Positions 35,350 through 47,794 of a stretch of DNA of 64,000 bases are shown here, piece after piece. The notes beneath the pieces were generated by a model. The model did not search any database and was not told the origin of the DNA. It saw only the letters and a program-made list of their open reading frames with translations. The DNA is from Dermatemys mawii (taxonomy: Eukaryota; Chordata; Testudines; Dermatemydidae): assembly GCA_007922305.1 (NCBI GenBank), contig ML677358.1, forward strand, positions 12,479,343-12,543,342, in the 5' to 3' direction. Each line of letters starts with the position of its first letter. The stretch's first letter is position 1. Both the position numbers and the translations under genes were made by a program.

Positions 35350-36315
35350 TTAAGGGTAAGATTCTTAGGCATCTCATACGTGAAGCTCTTTGCAAACTCA
35401 TTAAAAACAAAAAACACAAAATTGGTATTTTCACTCTGGGTTCTCCCTCTCCTTTTTACACACACACAGTCTGTGACACAAGTTAATCAATAAAAAATAA
35501 ACTACTTTATTTGCAAAACAAATATCTTTGAGTTCGGCAACTTACTGCTACAGTACTATTAAGAGGTTTAGACTAAAACAAGTTCATTGACACAAATTTA
35601 TATAGCGCAGTTATGGACCTTAATAGCCTACAAAAAAAAGTGTGGTGTTTTTACACTTCAAAGATATGATCCACACCAATCTGTCACACACAATGGACCA
35701 TATCTCTCCATTATCTTTATAATAGGGATGTGTATGGCTCTTTATCGGTACAGATTAGCACAAGTTTCCTGACCAAAGGAACTTGTAATCTAATTTGTAA
35801 AGATAATACAAAAAGTCAAGATTAGTGTGGGTGACAAGGGCTGAGGGAGAAGAGGGGCTTGTAGAGGCATATTAGATTTAATTTAGAATTAATTTGGAGG
35901 TCTCGTGCAGGAAGATAAGTACAACCCAAATCATCACACACCCCATTCACAGCTCTGACCATATGTGCAAAATATAGTACCCAACACATGCAAAACACAA
36001 ATTCGACCAATGTACATAATTAAAACACCCCTTAGTTTAACAAAACAGATGCTGTCATCAGCCACTCAGTGCCCCCATCCAGCACAGGTCTGGAAAAACA
36101 GATGAGCTTTGTAACTAGATCCCAACAGGAGCTCTGGGAAATCAAGAGGGGAAGCGACTCCCTGAGTTGAGGTCCCTTCACTGAAATTGCCCTGCAAACT
36201 AGGGGGATGTGTCCTGTATTCTCTTCATGTGGGCTGTTGAATTCTGCACTTTCCAAACCTCCTAACCATTCCTCCTCCAGCAGAACTCTACCTTTTCATG
36301 TTCTTTGTATTACAT
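35350..36315. other. Unique intronic sequence
   Basis: Nothing recognised. Confidence 0.4.
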
Positions 36316-36319
36316 ATAA

Positions 36320-36425
36320 TGTTCCACTCTATCCATCCAATAAAGTGGGCTCTAGTCCATGAAAGCTTACGCCCAAATAAATTGGTTAGTTTCTAAGGTG
36401 CCACAAGTACTCCTCATTCTTTCTA
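36320..36425 (-). mobile_element. SINE-like dispersed repeat fragment
   Basis: 'catgaaagcttacgcccaaataaattggttagtttctaaggtgccacaagtactcctcattctttctacc' is the reverse of the unit at 51596 ('ttatagactaacaga...catgagctttcgtgggc'). Confidence 0.7.
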
Positions 36426-36429
36426 CCAG

Positions 36430-37580
36430 ACAGAGGCTCCCATCTGCGATACATGTGGATTTGGGAGGGCTCCTAAGACAATGTGTATCAAGTGTGTCCT
36501 TCAACCAGACAAAAATCATCTGCTCTTTCCCCCGGTTCTCATCTCAAGAGATTTCTCTCAGCCAAGCAGAACTGCTCATTGGAGGAGATGCACTCACAGT
36601 ACAGTAAATTTAGTGAGGTGCAGCATCGTGATCCGAGACCTGTCTTGAGGCAAAGAAAATAGAATTAGGAACATCCAAGTATATCAGGAACCACAGCCTC
36701 AAAAACTCCTGCTGAGCCACCACCTTTCTAGAGGAGATTGTATAACTGGATTAAAAGAGTTAAATTGACCCTGGTCCTGGAACCCTCAAATGACCTAAGC
36801 TGTCTCACTGAAGTCAGTGGGATTAGGATCACGAATAGGGACTCACATAAGTATGAGAAGATCAGTCTGACTGGAAGCAGAAAGGGATCTTGCATTTTGT
36901 CTGAGACACCACTTGTGGTTTCTTGGTTCATGGTGTTAAATTTCTTGAAGTTACCCAGAACCCAGCTCTGGAATCTCCTTGTAAGCAAACACCCTGGTAG
37001 TATGAGTGAGATAAGAACAAAAGAGAAATTAGCTTTGTGACTGCTGTTAAAGAGACAATGTTCTCTCTCAAGAGAAAGCTGTAGAGGACTAACTGCATAA
37101 TTTTCAGCATTTCATACAGAGTGCTCGCATCAGAGAATTAAAAGAGAAGAAAAAGTATCAGCAGTATATATATAAAAATCATGGGTAAAATGTGTTACTT
37201 GGAAACCACAGCTTTAAGGAACAAAATTAAGTCTCAAACTGAGTCTAAGTAATCTGTATTTGACACATGCAAAAACCGTTCAGAGAACATTATTCCACTT
37301 GCAAAGTTAAGCACTCAAAGTCTGGAAATGGCAGAATTAAGTTTTCTTGCGCAGCCTTAATTCAGCCCCCTTCTGTGAATACATTAATTATTAGCCAGCA
37401 CCACATCATCAGCCCTGGGAAGGAGGAGAGTGTGTAACATACTCTTGGAGCTGCCCCGCATTTAGATCTGCGGGGGGTAGGAGGAAGGAGAAGAACCCCA
37501 AGTGCTGCAAGAAGAGCAGGGATGGGGCTGGGAGCAGAACTGATGTGGAGATAGGCAGAGCATAAATAATTGCTGGCCTG
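36430..37580. other. Unique intronic sequence
   Basis: Nothing recognised, beyond a weak 'cactgaagtcagtgggattagg' motif near 36808 typical of ancient dispersed repeats. Confidence 0.4.
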
Positions 37581-37590
37581 GGGTGAAGGT

Positions 37591-37713
37591 TAGGGTGACT
37601 AGATGTCTCACTTTTATAGTGACTGTCCCGATTTTGAGGTATTTTTCTTATATAGGCTCCTATTATCCCCCACCCTCGTCCCAATTTTTCACATTGGCTG
37701 TTTGGTCACCCTA
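37591..37713. mobile_element. 123-bp hAT-type MITE, TAGGGTGACCAGA family, copy 2
   Basis: Ends TAGGGTGACTAGA and TTTGGTCACCCTA. Flanking octamers GTGAAGGT (37583-37590) and GGGAAGGT (37714-37721) agree at 7 of 8 positions. Same internal order as copy 3: 'gtcccgattttgaggtatttttcttatataggctcctatt' then 'ccaatttttcacattggctg'. Confidence 0.9.
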
Positions 37714-37724
37714 GGGAAGGTGGA

Positions 37725-40700
37725 AATTCTGGACTATCAGACAGCCAGGAGACTTCAATAAATTTGGGAGAGTTGGCTGATGTCCCTATAAAAATTAGCA
37801 AATTATTAGAACAAGAGGGAGCCTATGATGTATGAGAGATGGCAGCGTGGGGAAACTGACTGAATGGATTTTAGTTGCAAAACTGAATGCGCTATATACA
37901 CAGGTCAGTGCAGTCTGCAGAGACGATAACGTCAATAATGTGAAGATGAGGTAAAACTATCGTAATATGACAAAGCAAATGGGCGGGTGATAGAGCGAGG
38001 GTAACATATTGCAGGAAGATATGTGACATCCTAAACAGATACTTGGGCTATATTTATGCATCAAATCTGCTATAATGCAGAGCAGGGAACTGGACAGCTT
38101 TAGCTGGAAACACACTATTTGTTTTGTTGTTGAACAGCTCAAACCAAGAGAAGAGTTTGGAACTGTTTAGTTACATGTAATATTATAAAATATCATCCTT
38201 GTAATGTAATCATATCTATGTTTAAAAGGTAGTTAATGGAACTGTATCCTTCTGGGGGAAAGAATGGAAACTAAAAACAAATAAGCTACAGAACAAACCA
38301 AGAGCCAGCGTCCTTGCAATGCACACAGTTATGAGCTGCTGAGCCCCAAAGCGGTGGCTTCCAGAACACAAAATAGTCCATCCAAAAATCCATTGAGAGA
38401 AGATAAAAGGAAACTGTCAACAATAATTGGACTAAATCAAAGCCCAGAACAAGACCCAATAAAAAGAAGCAATGAAAATGTATTCAGTGAGGTAACCATA
38501 TTCCTTTATCTCTCTCTCTAGCTTTGTTTTCATTTCATTTTCCTTCACTCACTTTACTCTAATAAGTCCTAATGAGTTCCTCTGTCCAGACTTTCTGCAT
38601 TGCCAAGGAAAGCTTTGAACTTCCCTCACAAGTAGATAGAGGCTGCCCTTAAAATGTGCTCTGTGGTCCTCAATGATGCTATTTGCAAAGCAATGAGCAG
38701 ACAACAGGCTACTTCAAACCCATTAGACTCTTGAGAATCACAGCCCCACAGGGAGACAGCGCTAACTGGGTTTAGCTTCAGTTCATGTCCTGCTGGTCTT
38801 GACAAAGGGAGCCTCTTGCTGACTGTTAGCAAGGGCTATTACCAGAGAAAGACAGCTAACTGTTTGCATGGAAGGGCACTAAACATACTGAAGCTAAAAG
38901 CAATCCACACTTGATCAAGGAAACCAGATTGGCTCTTCCCCAAGGGCAAAACAAAGGCATGATTTTTAAAAAGGAGTGTTCAAGAGGGAATATTCCAATC
39001 ACAGGATTATTGCTGTAATAATAATATTGCGCTGAACAGGGAGAAAGTTGCTCATTGGGACTTAGGTAGGGGCTGAAAATTCTCAAAGATTTTATTAAAC
39101 AAGAGAGGGCTATTTATAACAAAGTCAGCCTCATTCCTCAAGTTTAAAAATAAGTTCCAATTAAACTTAATTAAATTTACTTCACATTCTATGGATCTTT
39201 AGAAAGACCTTTAGGAAGAAAGCCACAATACAGGATGGACATCAAGAATCAAATCCCTTGTCTCAAGAGAAACCACAGCATCCAAAATCTGCCTGTAAAT
39301 TTCTTTGGCCTGTCCAATATACCATCCACCAGGACTGCATGGACTTTTACCAGGACACAAGCCCCTACTGGTTGTCTGTCCCACATTACACTATTAGGAC
39401 AGTGCCTCTTGTTTGAGTCCATATAGGAATGCCCAAATTTGTTAATTACCTGAATAAAGCATAGATAGGGCTACTGGATCCACTTGAATTCCATTGCAGC
39501 AGCACAACTGGAAAGGCAGTTTCTCAAACCACACATCGTGGGGAGGGAACTGATCACCTTCTGTACAGGTGCTCTACACTATTAACCATACTGCTCCTTC
39601 GAAAAAACATGCACGCCTACTCGTTCCACCTGTTGAGGCAGCTCAGCTAATGGCTGTTTTCATATAAGTTGACAGTAACTGCCATTAGCCAACAGAACCA
39701 ACTTCAATCTCTTAAGAAAAGTGATGTCCAACTTCCCCTCTACATTTTTTCATCAAGGCCCAATATGTGCACTACTTCATATGCTAATCTTTAAGAGTGT
39801 TCTGTTCCATTGACTTCAGTGGACCTGGGACTGTGCAAGTGCTAAGTTTAAACATGCCTGTAAGTGTCTGCAGGATAGGGACTCTCGAGTCTCTCTGTGT
39901 GCAGCACAGGTACTATATACAACCAATTTAAGATGAATGAGACGCAGAGCATATAGAAGTCACCATACCAATTATTCTGTGTGTGTGTCTGCATCCAGGA
40001 GAATCTGTTCAACATCTCCAGGGACAGCACACTCACCCAGGCTCTTCAATCATTCTTATCAGCCAAGTCACACAAACCGGCTTGATCCTTCCCTACGCAG
40101 CATGTGGCCAACCCATCTCAACTGCTCTGGAGCACTGCTAGGGAATGCTTGTAGTTACTGTGCACAGACAGGGCAGTACAGAGAGAAAAATACACATACA
40201 AATGAAGTTTGTCCGGAAATAAACATTTCTGGACAGATACGCTTTGCTGGTAGACAAGTGTTAGGATTTTTTTAAAGCCCACCCACAGATATACAGATGG
40301 TTGGGAATTCTTTATGATAATTATTATAGTATAATTATTATTCATTTTTTAAAAATTATTGACTCTTAGGCGTATTTTAGAAATGAAGTAACCTGAGAGG
40401 TGGGGAAAAGATGCTATTTAATGGCAGTTTGGAGAAGTGATGCTCTGAACCTGAGAACTCCCCACCCCCAATTATCAGTGGGGCACACCTTCATTATATA
40501 GCTGAAAATAATAAGAACTGGTGATAAAACATAAAAACAAAAAAAACAATCATACAGATCGCAATCCTGAAGAGCCTATTTCCAACTGTGCTGTGATAGT
40601 TTGAAACGATGGAAAGATGTGTGCCAAACTGATGCCATCAGATTGAAGTCAAGCTCATCCCCACATCCCAAAGCACATTTTTCACCTCTCAAGAACTCAG

Positions 40701-41730
40701 GTCTGGGTAGTTATGTGTCAGATGGGCCACATCCCACATTTGTTGTGCATCCTGAAATCCCTATGAAGTAAGTGGGACTTCGGAGTCTTAAAGGAACATA
40801 GAATCAGGCCCAACAGGCATCTCTACCTGTTTCTTAATTAGCGTGGAAAATTTGTTATTTTGTTTTCAAATATTCCTTTACTGAAATGTATCTACTAAGG
40901 AATAGTGCACAGATTTCACCTGCATTTAGCAGAGCTTCTACCTGACAAACATGGGTCGATAAACACTACTCACTGCAGTTTCACTGACTTAAGAAAGCTA
41001 CCTATGTGAGTACAGAACTGGGAGCAAAGGAAGAACAATGAAAGAAGTAGCCTGTATTATTCAGTTGCATCTAACCAATGAATAAAATGTTTAAAATATT
41101 GTGCACAAAAGGGAAGCACATGAATATTGGCAAAGCATTAAAAAAAATATATCAACCCCCCAACCCACAAGATCTACCCAAAATTTAGCATGGCCAATGT
41201 GCCTTGGGAAGCCTTCAGAAAAAGATTTTATTCCACCAATTAACTGCTATGTCTACAACTCCCACACTTGTATCAAGAGGATGATTATTGACTTTTTTAA
41301 ACAGCAACACACCCTCACTGCCTCTGAGAAATAATCCCACAACTTCATTTCCTCACTCTGCAAAGAGAAAAACCACCAAACAAATATCCAAGCAAGAACC
41401 AAAAATTTATGCTACTGTTTCCAGACACTTTTGGCTTAATATTTAGATAAAAAAATTCCTGACAGCAAGATATATGAGACTGAGGAACAGGATCCCCTTA
41501 AGGATGGAAGGGAGGGGAGCAGCAGATCCATTAATTGAGACTTCTGCAACAACATTGGACAGTACAATACAGCAGTGCAGCATGGGGATAATCCCTTCAC
41601 TGCCAGGGAAATGGTCTGGATGATTTACTGCTGTGTATATGACTTGTGTAAAACCAACAGCAGGCTTGGTGTGCTCTCCTCAGTTCTTTACATCTGTCTT
41701 CCAAGGGTTTGATCCAGCAAGATGCTGAGT
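37725..41730. other. Unique intronic sequence
   Basis: A stretch of about 4 kb with no confident element. A 'ccattgacttcagtggacctggga' motif near 39809 hints at an old palindromic repeat. AT-rich near 40310-40360. Confidence 0.4.
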
Positions 41731-41734
41731 CCTC

Positions 41735-41850
41735 TGGCCCTGATCCAGCATAGCACTTAAGCATCCAAGTAGTCTTATTGACTTCAATGGGACTATACTC
41801 AAGTGCTTAAAGTAAACTCCATGCTTTGCTGGAACAGGGCCAGGACACTT
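41735..41850. repeat. Ancient palindromic dispersed repeat
   Basis: 'ggccctgatccagcatagcacttaagcatccaagtagtcttattgacttcaatgggactatactcaagtgcttaaagtaaactccatgctttgctggaacagggcc' folds back on itself: GGCCCTGATCCAGCA against TGCTGGAACAGGGCC, and GCACTTAAGC against a later AAGTGCTTAA. Confidence 0.75.
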
Positions 41851-42034
41851 GGCAGTTTGCAGGGTTTCACCCTAAGCATCTAGATGGTAATGAACATTTG
41901 TGATCATCAGACAATATGAGACCACTATCTCCAGGAATTAAGCTTCTAAAGAAAATTTTAGTTGTGAAAGGGATTCTGTCAACTTCAAATCAAACAAACA
42001 AACAGTTGTGCCGGAAAATGTTTTCCCTCTCAAT

Positions 42035-42135
42035 ATTTATTAAGGTAGCATCTAGAGGGCCCACTAAGGGATCAAGGCCCTAGGCACACAAATAATAAGA
42101 CAGCCCCTTCCATAAGGGCTTACAATCTAATTATT
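42035..42135 (+). mobile_element. CORE-SINE/MIR-type tail fragment
   Basis: 'gggcccactaagggatcaaggccctaggcacacaaataataagacagccccttccataagggcttacaatctaatt' matches the tail at 32955. Confidence 0.65.
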
Positions 42136-42139
42136 TGGT

Positions 42140-42640
42140 ACAAGTAACTCCTAAAAGTGATTGCAACTGGAAGTGACCAGGAGATAACATTTCTTTCCCT
42201 CTCTCCCTGGCCCAGTTTCTCAGGTTGCATATGACAGCAGATTGAGCCAGGTTTTGTACTGTGGTATGACCACTTTCCATCACACCATGATGCAAAGAAG
42301 CCCCAATGCTGTGGGTCGTGGGAGGATCTCCCAGTACAGAGGACTCCTCCAGTTGCGTAAAGCCACCGTAGTGGCACTTATGGTACCTCCTTTCATGCTG
42401 CCAGCATAGGCAGCCTGCCTTGGGAAATGGGGTTGTGGCCAGTGTCTCTGTATAAGTCACTGATCCCTGACTGAACCATTGTTCCCTTACTAGGTGCCCA
42501 CAGCTGGCCCAAGATCAAGAGCAAAGGTGGCTTAATGCCACTTTGTACCCCTTCTCCTGGGTTGTGCTGTGCACTCTTTGGCCACAGTCCAGGTTGCAAG
42601 CCAGTATGGTCAGTTTCACCAGTCACTTTCCCTGTTTTTC
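42140..42640. repeat. Possible old dispersed repeat, unclassified
   Basis: GC-richer than its surroundings with frames of about 80-110 codons on the minus strand that look random. Words such as 'agccaccgtagtggcacttatgg' and 'ggtggcttaatgccactttgtacccc' resemble an unnamed amniote repeat. Weak. Confidence 0.3.
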
Positions 42641-43289
42641 ATGGGGGTTTTCACAAAGGAACAGTAAAGTGGAAAAGATTTAAAAGTTGGGAAAATAAAA
42701 TCACATTTGATAGGGCAATTCAGCACCAGAGACCTCCTTCAGCTCATGAGTTTTCAAAATGGATGAGACTTCAAACTGATAGTGAGCCTTGAATTTCCAA
42801 GAGTCCAGTTAACAGTTCATGTGCTTCTGGAGCTAAAGGCATCTACTGCAGGAATGAAATTAAAGAAGCACATTGTATTTCTGCATGCTGCCAAATGCTA
42901 ATGCTGAGGGATACCATGGCACCAGCTTAGCTTCTCTTTCATGCAGGGCAAAGATGGACTATGACAAACATATAAGAACAGGTGGAGGTTTAATTAGGTC
43001 ATTGAAACAGTTTGATTGTAACTTACAAGGATGGAGTAATGTGAGTTATTGTGCTCACTGAGTTCCTCCACTGCTGGAGTGAATGGCAGATATAAATAGA
43101 TTACAGCAACATACATGAGAGGTGCCCCTGGTTGAAATGTTCTGTGAGCTTTTTGTAGACACATTTAGCGGGAGTGGGAAGATTACTGCATCTTGAGGGA
43201 AAACCATGAGCTATTAGGAAATAATTCTGACATGTCCACCATCTCATTTGTCACACTGGCTCTGATCCAATTTTTTAAAAACCCTCCAT

Positions 43290-43473
43290 AGTTAAGCCCT
43301 GGAACCGGTTAGCAAGAGAGGCTTTGGAATTCCCAAACACCTGTCAAGGATGCTCTAGTTTACTTGGCCCTGCTTCAGTGCCATGGCCCAGAGGAGTAGC
43401 GGTGGGAGGGGACTGGACCACATGATCTCTCAAGGTCCCCTCTAGCCCTACATTTCTATCATTCTATGAACTT
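43290..43473 (+). mobile_element. CR1 LINE 3' end fragment
   Basis: 'ccctggaaccggttagcaagagaggctttggaattccc...ggactggaccacatgatctctcaaggtcccctctagccctacatttctatcattctatgaa' is a CR1 3' tail with the terminal 'attctatcattctatgaa' repeats intact. Confidence 0.9.
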
Positions 43474-43479
43474 CATGAC

Positions 43480-43645
43480 AGCTCCATAGGTTGGTAGAGG
43501 CACCAGCAGCAATTCACCTACTTTCTGAACTAGTACATTGTTGCTACATTTTAGCCCTTCCTGAAGAGTTAGCAACTAGAGAGTCACCAAAATGTTTAGT
43601 TAGGACAACAGCGATCAATCCTCCTCTCCCACTTTTCCATGCACT
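43480..43645. repeat. Diverged local duplicate, copy 1 (partner 44150-44320)
   Basis: 'tccataggttggtagaggcaccagcagcaattcacctactttctgaactagtacattg...agcccttcctgaagagttagcaactagagagtcacc' aligns with the partner about 670 bp downstream. Confidence 0.65.
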
Positions 43646-44149
43646 GTATTGACAGCAGGACCTGCCATTCAAAGAACAGCTTACCTTAACATTCCCATAT
43701 AGAAAGGTCACTTCAATTGTATGCTTTCCCAGGGCACAACATGAGACCCAGTACACAGCCTATGACAGGCTCCTTTTCCATTGCCAGGTTGAAATATCAG
43801 GCTTCTCTGCAGCCATTTCTGGCATCCTGGTGCCAGGCAGAGAGCCTAGTGGGAGGGCGGAGGAGGGAACAATACTGCTGATCTTGCCTCTCTGAACACT
43901 TCAGAATCACTTTAACTGACAACCCTGCCAGATAACGCCTCAACACTTTTGAATTAGCTTTCTGATGTTGAAAATATTGTCCCCCCCTTGCCTAGTAAGA
44001 AAAAATGCTTATATAAGCAGCAGCACAGCTTGGCAAGAGATGAGAATTTATTAATGGCCCAGGATTTCTTGCATCCTAAACTGAAGTCAAATTGAACAGT
44101 TTAATCCACTGTTCTTGAAACAGGAAATCCTCACTGTGCAACTCCTGCT

Positions 44150-44320
44150 GTTGAACAATCCATAGGTTTGCAGCAGTAGCTTTGTTCACCTATTTTCTGA
44201 GCTGGTACTTCTTTGCCCCTCTGGAAAAGAGTTAGTGGAATGAATCACTGGGGGTCCCCAGAACGTCATTTAGGAAGACCGCTATCAAAGAAAGCGGATT
44301 CCTCTGTCTGACAGGGAGGA
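44150..44320. repeat. Diverged local duplicate, copy 2
   Basis: 'tccataggtttgcagcagtagctttgttcacctattttctgagctggtacttctttgcccctctggaaaagagttagtggaatgaatcac' parallels copy 1, and both are followed by a 'acaacagcgatcaatcctcctct' / 'accgctatcaaagaaagcggattcctct' segment. Confidence 0.65.
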
Positions 44321-44324
44321 GGCG

Positions 44325-47300
44325 GTTTGCAGAATATAACTGATATAAATCTAATCACGCTTCAGCTCACATTTGGTTTTGACATGACTCATGTAGTCAC
44401 CTCCCAACCCCTTAGTGTGGCACACCAAGCACAAGATGATGATACTCGTTATGAGGTGCACAGTTCTAAAACCCAAATCGTTAAATAGCAGCTGCCGTTT
44501 CTTGGTGGCGCAGCTATCACTGCAGGAATGCTGCCAGAAGTAGCTGACAGGCCAAAATCATTTTCACACAGAGCTTGTGCTAAAAACTGCTTCTCTTAAC
44601 ACTGCATGCATGATAAGATCAACCTAAAGTTCATTTAAATGCATTCTAATCCCAGTATACACACAGGACTGATATGCACGATTGACTCACTGAGATGGCA
44701 TAAAGATACAGTAGTTGCCAAACCCTACGTAATCTACTTTCAATAGTTCCCACTCATTCAGAGGAGCATTCAGACAGAATTCAGATAAGAGGGGGAAGGA
44801 CACTGAGGGGAAGTCAATGGGAAATTCCTAGACAAATCAACACTAGAAAAACAACCATCAGTCTAGTTTCATGAGTTTCTAAACTTTGGAAACCCAGAAC
44901 TAATGAGGTCTACATCAAGAGTATCTGGGTCTAGTTAACTAACTTCATGCGTCAAGACAAAGATAAAGTTACATACAGATTCTTACAGAGGCCATGGGCA
45001 TCATGTTTATTTTTATAGTATTCATTACTCACAAAACAGCTTTGGGAGCCTTAAGAAAAATGTTAGAAGTCTTCTCCCATTGATGGCATTGTTTTTAATT
45101 AGTTAATATTTGTGAAAGTTCTCTGGAGATGAATAGCATTATGAAAGGGCCTGATATTACTCTACTGTTCTAGACCTTTGTATTTGGTAAACGCTGGGAC
45201 TGTGTCCTGTTCCCATTTCACATCAACAGGAGTTTTGCCCTGGGACTTCAACTGGACCGGGTTCAGGCCCATTGTTTTATTTTGGTGTTTGTTTAAGAGA
45301 GCTGAAAACTAAGATGACATAACTTTTTGATTCCTTCCTTGGTCACACACCAGTGTCATTGCTGTCAGTACCACTCTGGAACTAGTATTTCTAGCCAGTT
45401 CACCATTGCTGAGCAACCAGCAGTGAGCACCCACCTATAACATACGTAAAAGCCCACAAGAGACATTAACATCATTACCAGAAGACAGCAACTGATTTTT
45501 TTAGAATCCAGAGGACCTGCCTCACTGAACTAACAATTGCAACTATTTTGGGGGACCCCTATCAGAAAGCAGCCCTTTCAGCTCTCAATGAGTCACTATC
45601 CCATTCAATGGAAACTGCATTTCTTTCCTTTTGCCAGCCAATCATCTCCTTCTGCATGCCCCTTTAATGCTGTTCTCTCTCACTCCCCCCACCAGATCCC
45701 CCAGAACAGGAGTGAAGCGGCAGGCACGGTCAAAGATGGTGGAAGAATCACATCCGTGTAGTGAGGGAAATCCCAGCAGGCAGCATTGAGACCCCTGGGG
45801 CTGCAGTATTGGCGAGACCACACTGTGGGATGCACAGATAAAGCACATCACTGATACAGAGCACACATCATTAACTAATTCACTTGCTTCCTTGGAGAAA
45901 GCTTTCATGATGAGTGGGTTCCTGTTAGCAGCAAGCGTCATAGATGCTACAGTGATGGGGGCCACTTAAAAACATTACAGAGAGCAATAGCAGTTGCTTC
46001 ATAGCGGAGGTTGCAACCATTTATGATACCTATCTAACTCAGGCAATTTGGCACTGAATGAGTTAACAGCACAGCCCTCTACATATACACAACACTAGAA
46101 AGTCCCTGTTTCGTCTAAGGGAGTTGATCATGGCCTTGGAGATTAGAATCTTTTAAAGGAGTTTTAGGGTATCACTAACTACTACAGGTAGGTCATGGGA
46201 AAGCCAGGCCAAACGTTGCAGTGCACATGTGGTGTGCAGATACCACTCCAGATGCCCTTTCAGGTCTTTCATCACCATCCAAAGGGAGTTAGGGAGAGCA
46301 GTGGGGTCACTGTCTGGACACAGCCATGATGAGGACACCACTAACAATACTGTTAGCAGCATTTTTGAGTTGTAAATGTTGCTTTGTTACATGAAGTTGC
46401 TAACAGTTCTGTGATGGGGTTATATTAACTAGGGGCAAGGTTATCAAATCAAATCAGAGCTAGCTTGTCTGAGAGTAGGCTTCTACACAGATGGCCTGAT
46501 TTTTCAAACATGTCACACATCCAGAAGTTCCTATATACAAACGTAATGTTAGGCCCCCATTTGTGAAAATTTTGTCCTAAGTGCTACTGTGCAGGAAAAA
46601 AATCTGATTTAATAAAACCTGCTAGTTAATGTGATTATGATTTGCCTAATGCTCCAGTGGGCAAAGGAGGAATGGGAAGACGAACCTTGCTGAAATGAAG
46701 GGTGGAGTGCAGGGAGATGCCAAGACATTGATGAAATTGCTGTAAAGAGAAATAATACAAAAAAAGTAGAGTTTTTAAAACAAGATTTATTGGGGGATAA
46801 TCTGTGTGCTTTTTTCTAACTGGGGAATTAATAAAAACAAATACTGTGTTTTGTTAGGGATCGTTACTCTGCTCCAGAGAAATCAATCTCACAGAATAGG
46901 AAAAAATCTTAGTGTCTAAGACATTCACATTTGATAGTACTCAGGAAGACAACAAAGGAGCATAGGACCCCATGAATTTTAAGGGGAAATGAAAGATTTT
47001 TCTTCCATTTTATGCACCATTCATTATTTTTACCGTGTCCATTTAAAGTGATCAAAAATGAGGATTCTGAAACCCACAAGAATACATTTTTCATATATAC
47101 AGTCCAGGAAAGATATTAGAAACCTGGTGTTGCAGAACATAGATAACCAGAGACCCTACTAGTTAAAATTCAATTCAATCTGCAAACTCAGCTATAATCA
47201 TCTTGCCCCCTGTTGGGTAAAGTCAGTCAGTGGTCAACACTTAAAAATGAGATGATCTCCATTACCTTTGAACTCTGCTATTTAGGGAAGTTCCATTCAA

Positions 47301-47480
47301 TATTTACATGGGGAAGACAACCCAGAGGGCTCAGATAGCAAGAGATGTTTGAGGACCCCACTCACAGTAAAAATGATTTTACTGGCCAGGTTCTCCAACA
47401 AGATGGGAGCCATAGGATCTACTGGTATACTTAACTGTTTTACAACCTGATATATGTTCTGTACAGCCAAATCCTAGACC
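44325..47480. other. Largely unique intronic sequence
   Basis: Old repeat hints near 45190-45265 ('tcacatcaacaggagttttgccctgggacttcaac') and 46495-46580 ('tgatttttcaaacatg'). No gene recognised. Confidence 0.4.
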
Positions 47481-47484
47481 TTAA

Positions 47485-47675
47485 GGGTATGTCAACATTG
47501 CAATACAAGACCCGCTGCTGGCCCATGTCAGCAGACTCAGGCTGCAGGGCTATAAAACTGCAATGTAGATGTTCGGGCTCGAGCCTGAATGCGTACACTG
47601 CAATGTTATAGCCCTGCAGCCCAAGCCTGCTGATATGGGCCAGCCCGAGTTTTCTGTTGCAGTGTCAACATACCC
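47485..47675. mobile_element. 191-bp palindromic Harbinger-like MITE with TAA target duplication
   Basis: The two arms are inverted over almost their full length: the left arm (GGGTATGTCAACATTGCAAT ... 'ggctgcagggctataaaactgcaatgtag') pairs with the right arm ('acactgcaatgttatagccctgcagcc' ... CATACCC). It is bounded by TAA at 47482-47484 and 47676-47678, the 3-bp duplication expected of PIF/Harbinger transposases. Non-coding. An RNA copy would fold into a long hairpin. Confidence 0.88.
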
Positions 47676-47689
47676 TAACAGGCTTAGCT

Positions 47690-47790
47690 GGGATTCTTGA
47701 AGTTGCCTGAGAGAACTGGGCACCCAAATCCCACTGAACTCAGTGAGAGTTAAGTGCCAGGCTTCCTTTGGCTCCTAGAAAAATCCCAGA
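47690..47790. repeat. Ancient dispersed repeat remnant
   Basis: 'actgggcacccaaatcccactgaactcagtgagagttaagtgccaggcttcctttggctcc' follows the amniote repeat pattern 'aggtgcctaaatcccattgaaatcaatgggacttaggcacctaaat'. Confidence 0.5.
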
Positions 47791-47794
47791 AATG

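Noticed and set aside
35110..35486. Proline/serine-rich frames in the C-rich tract
   Set aside because: Low-complexity pyrimidine composition, no splice or domain support.
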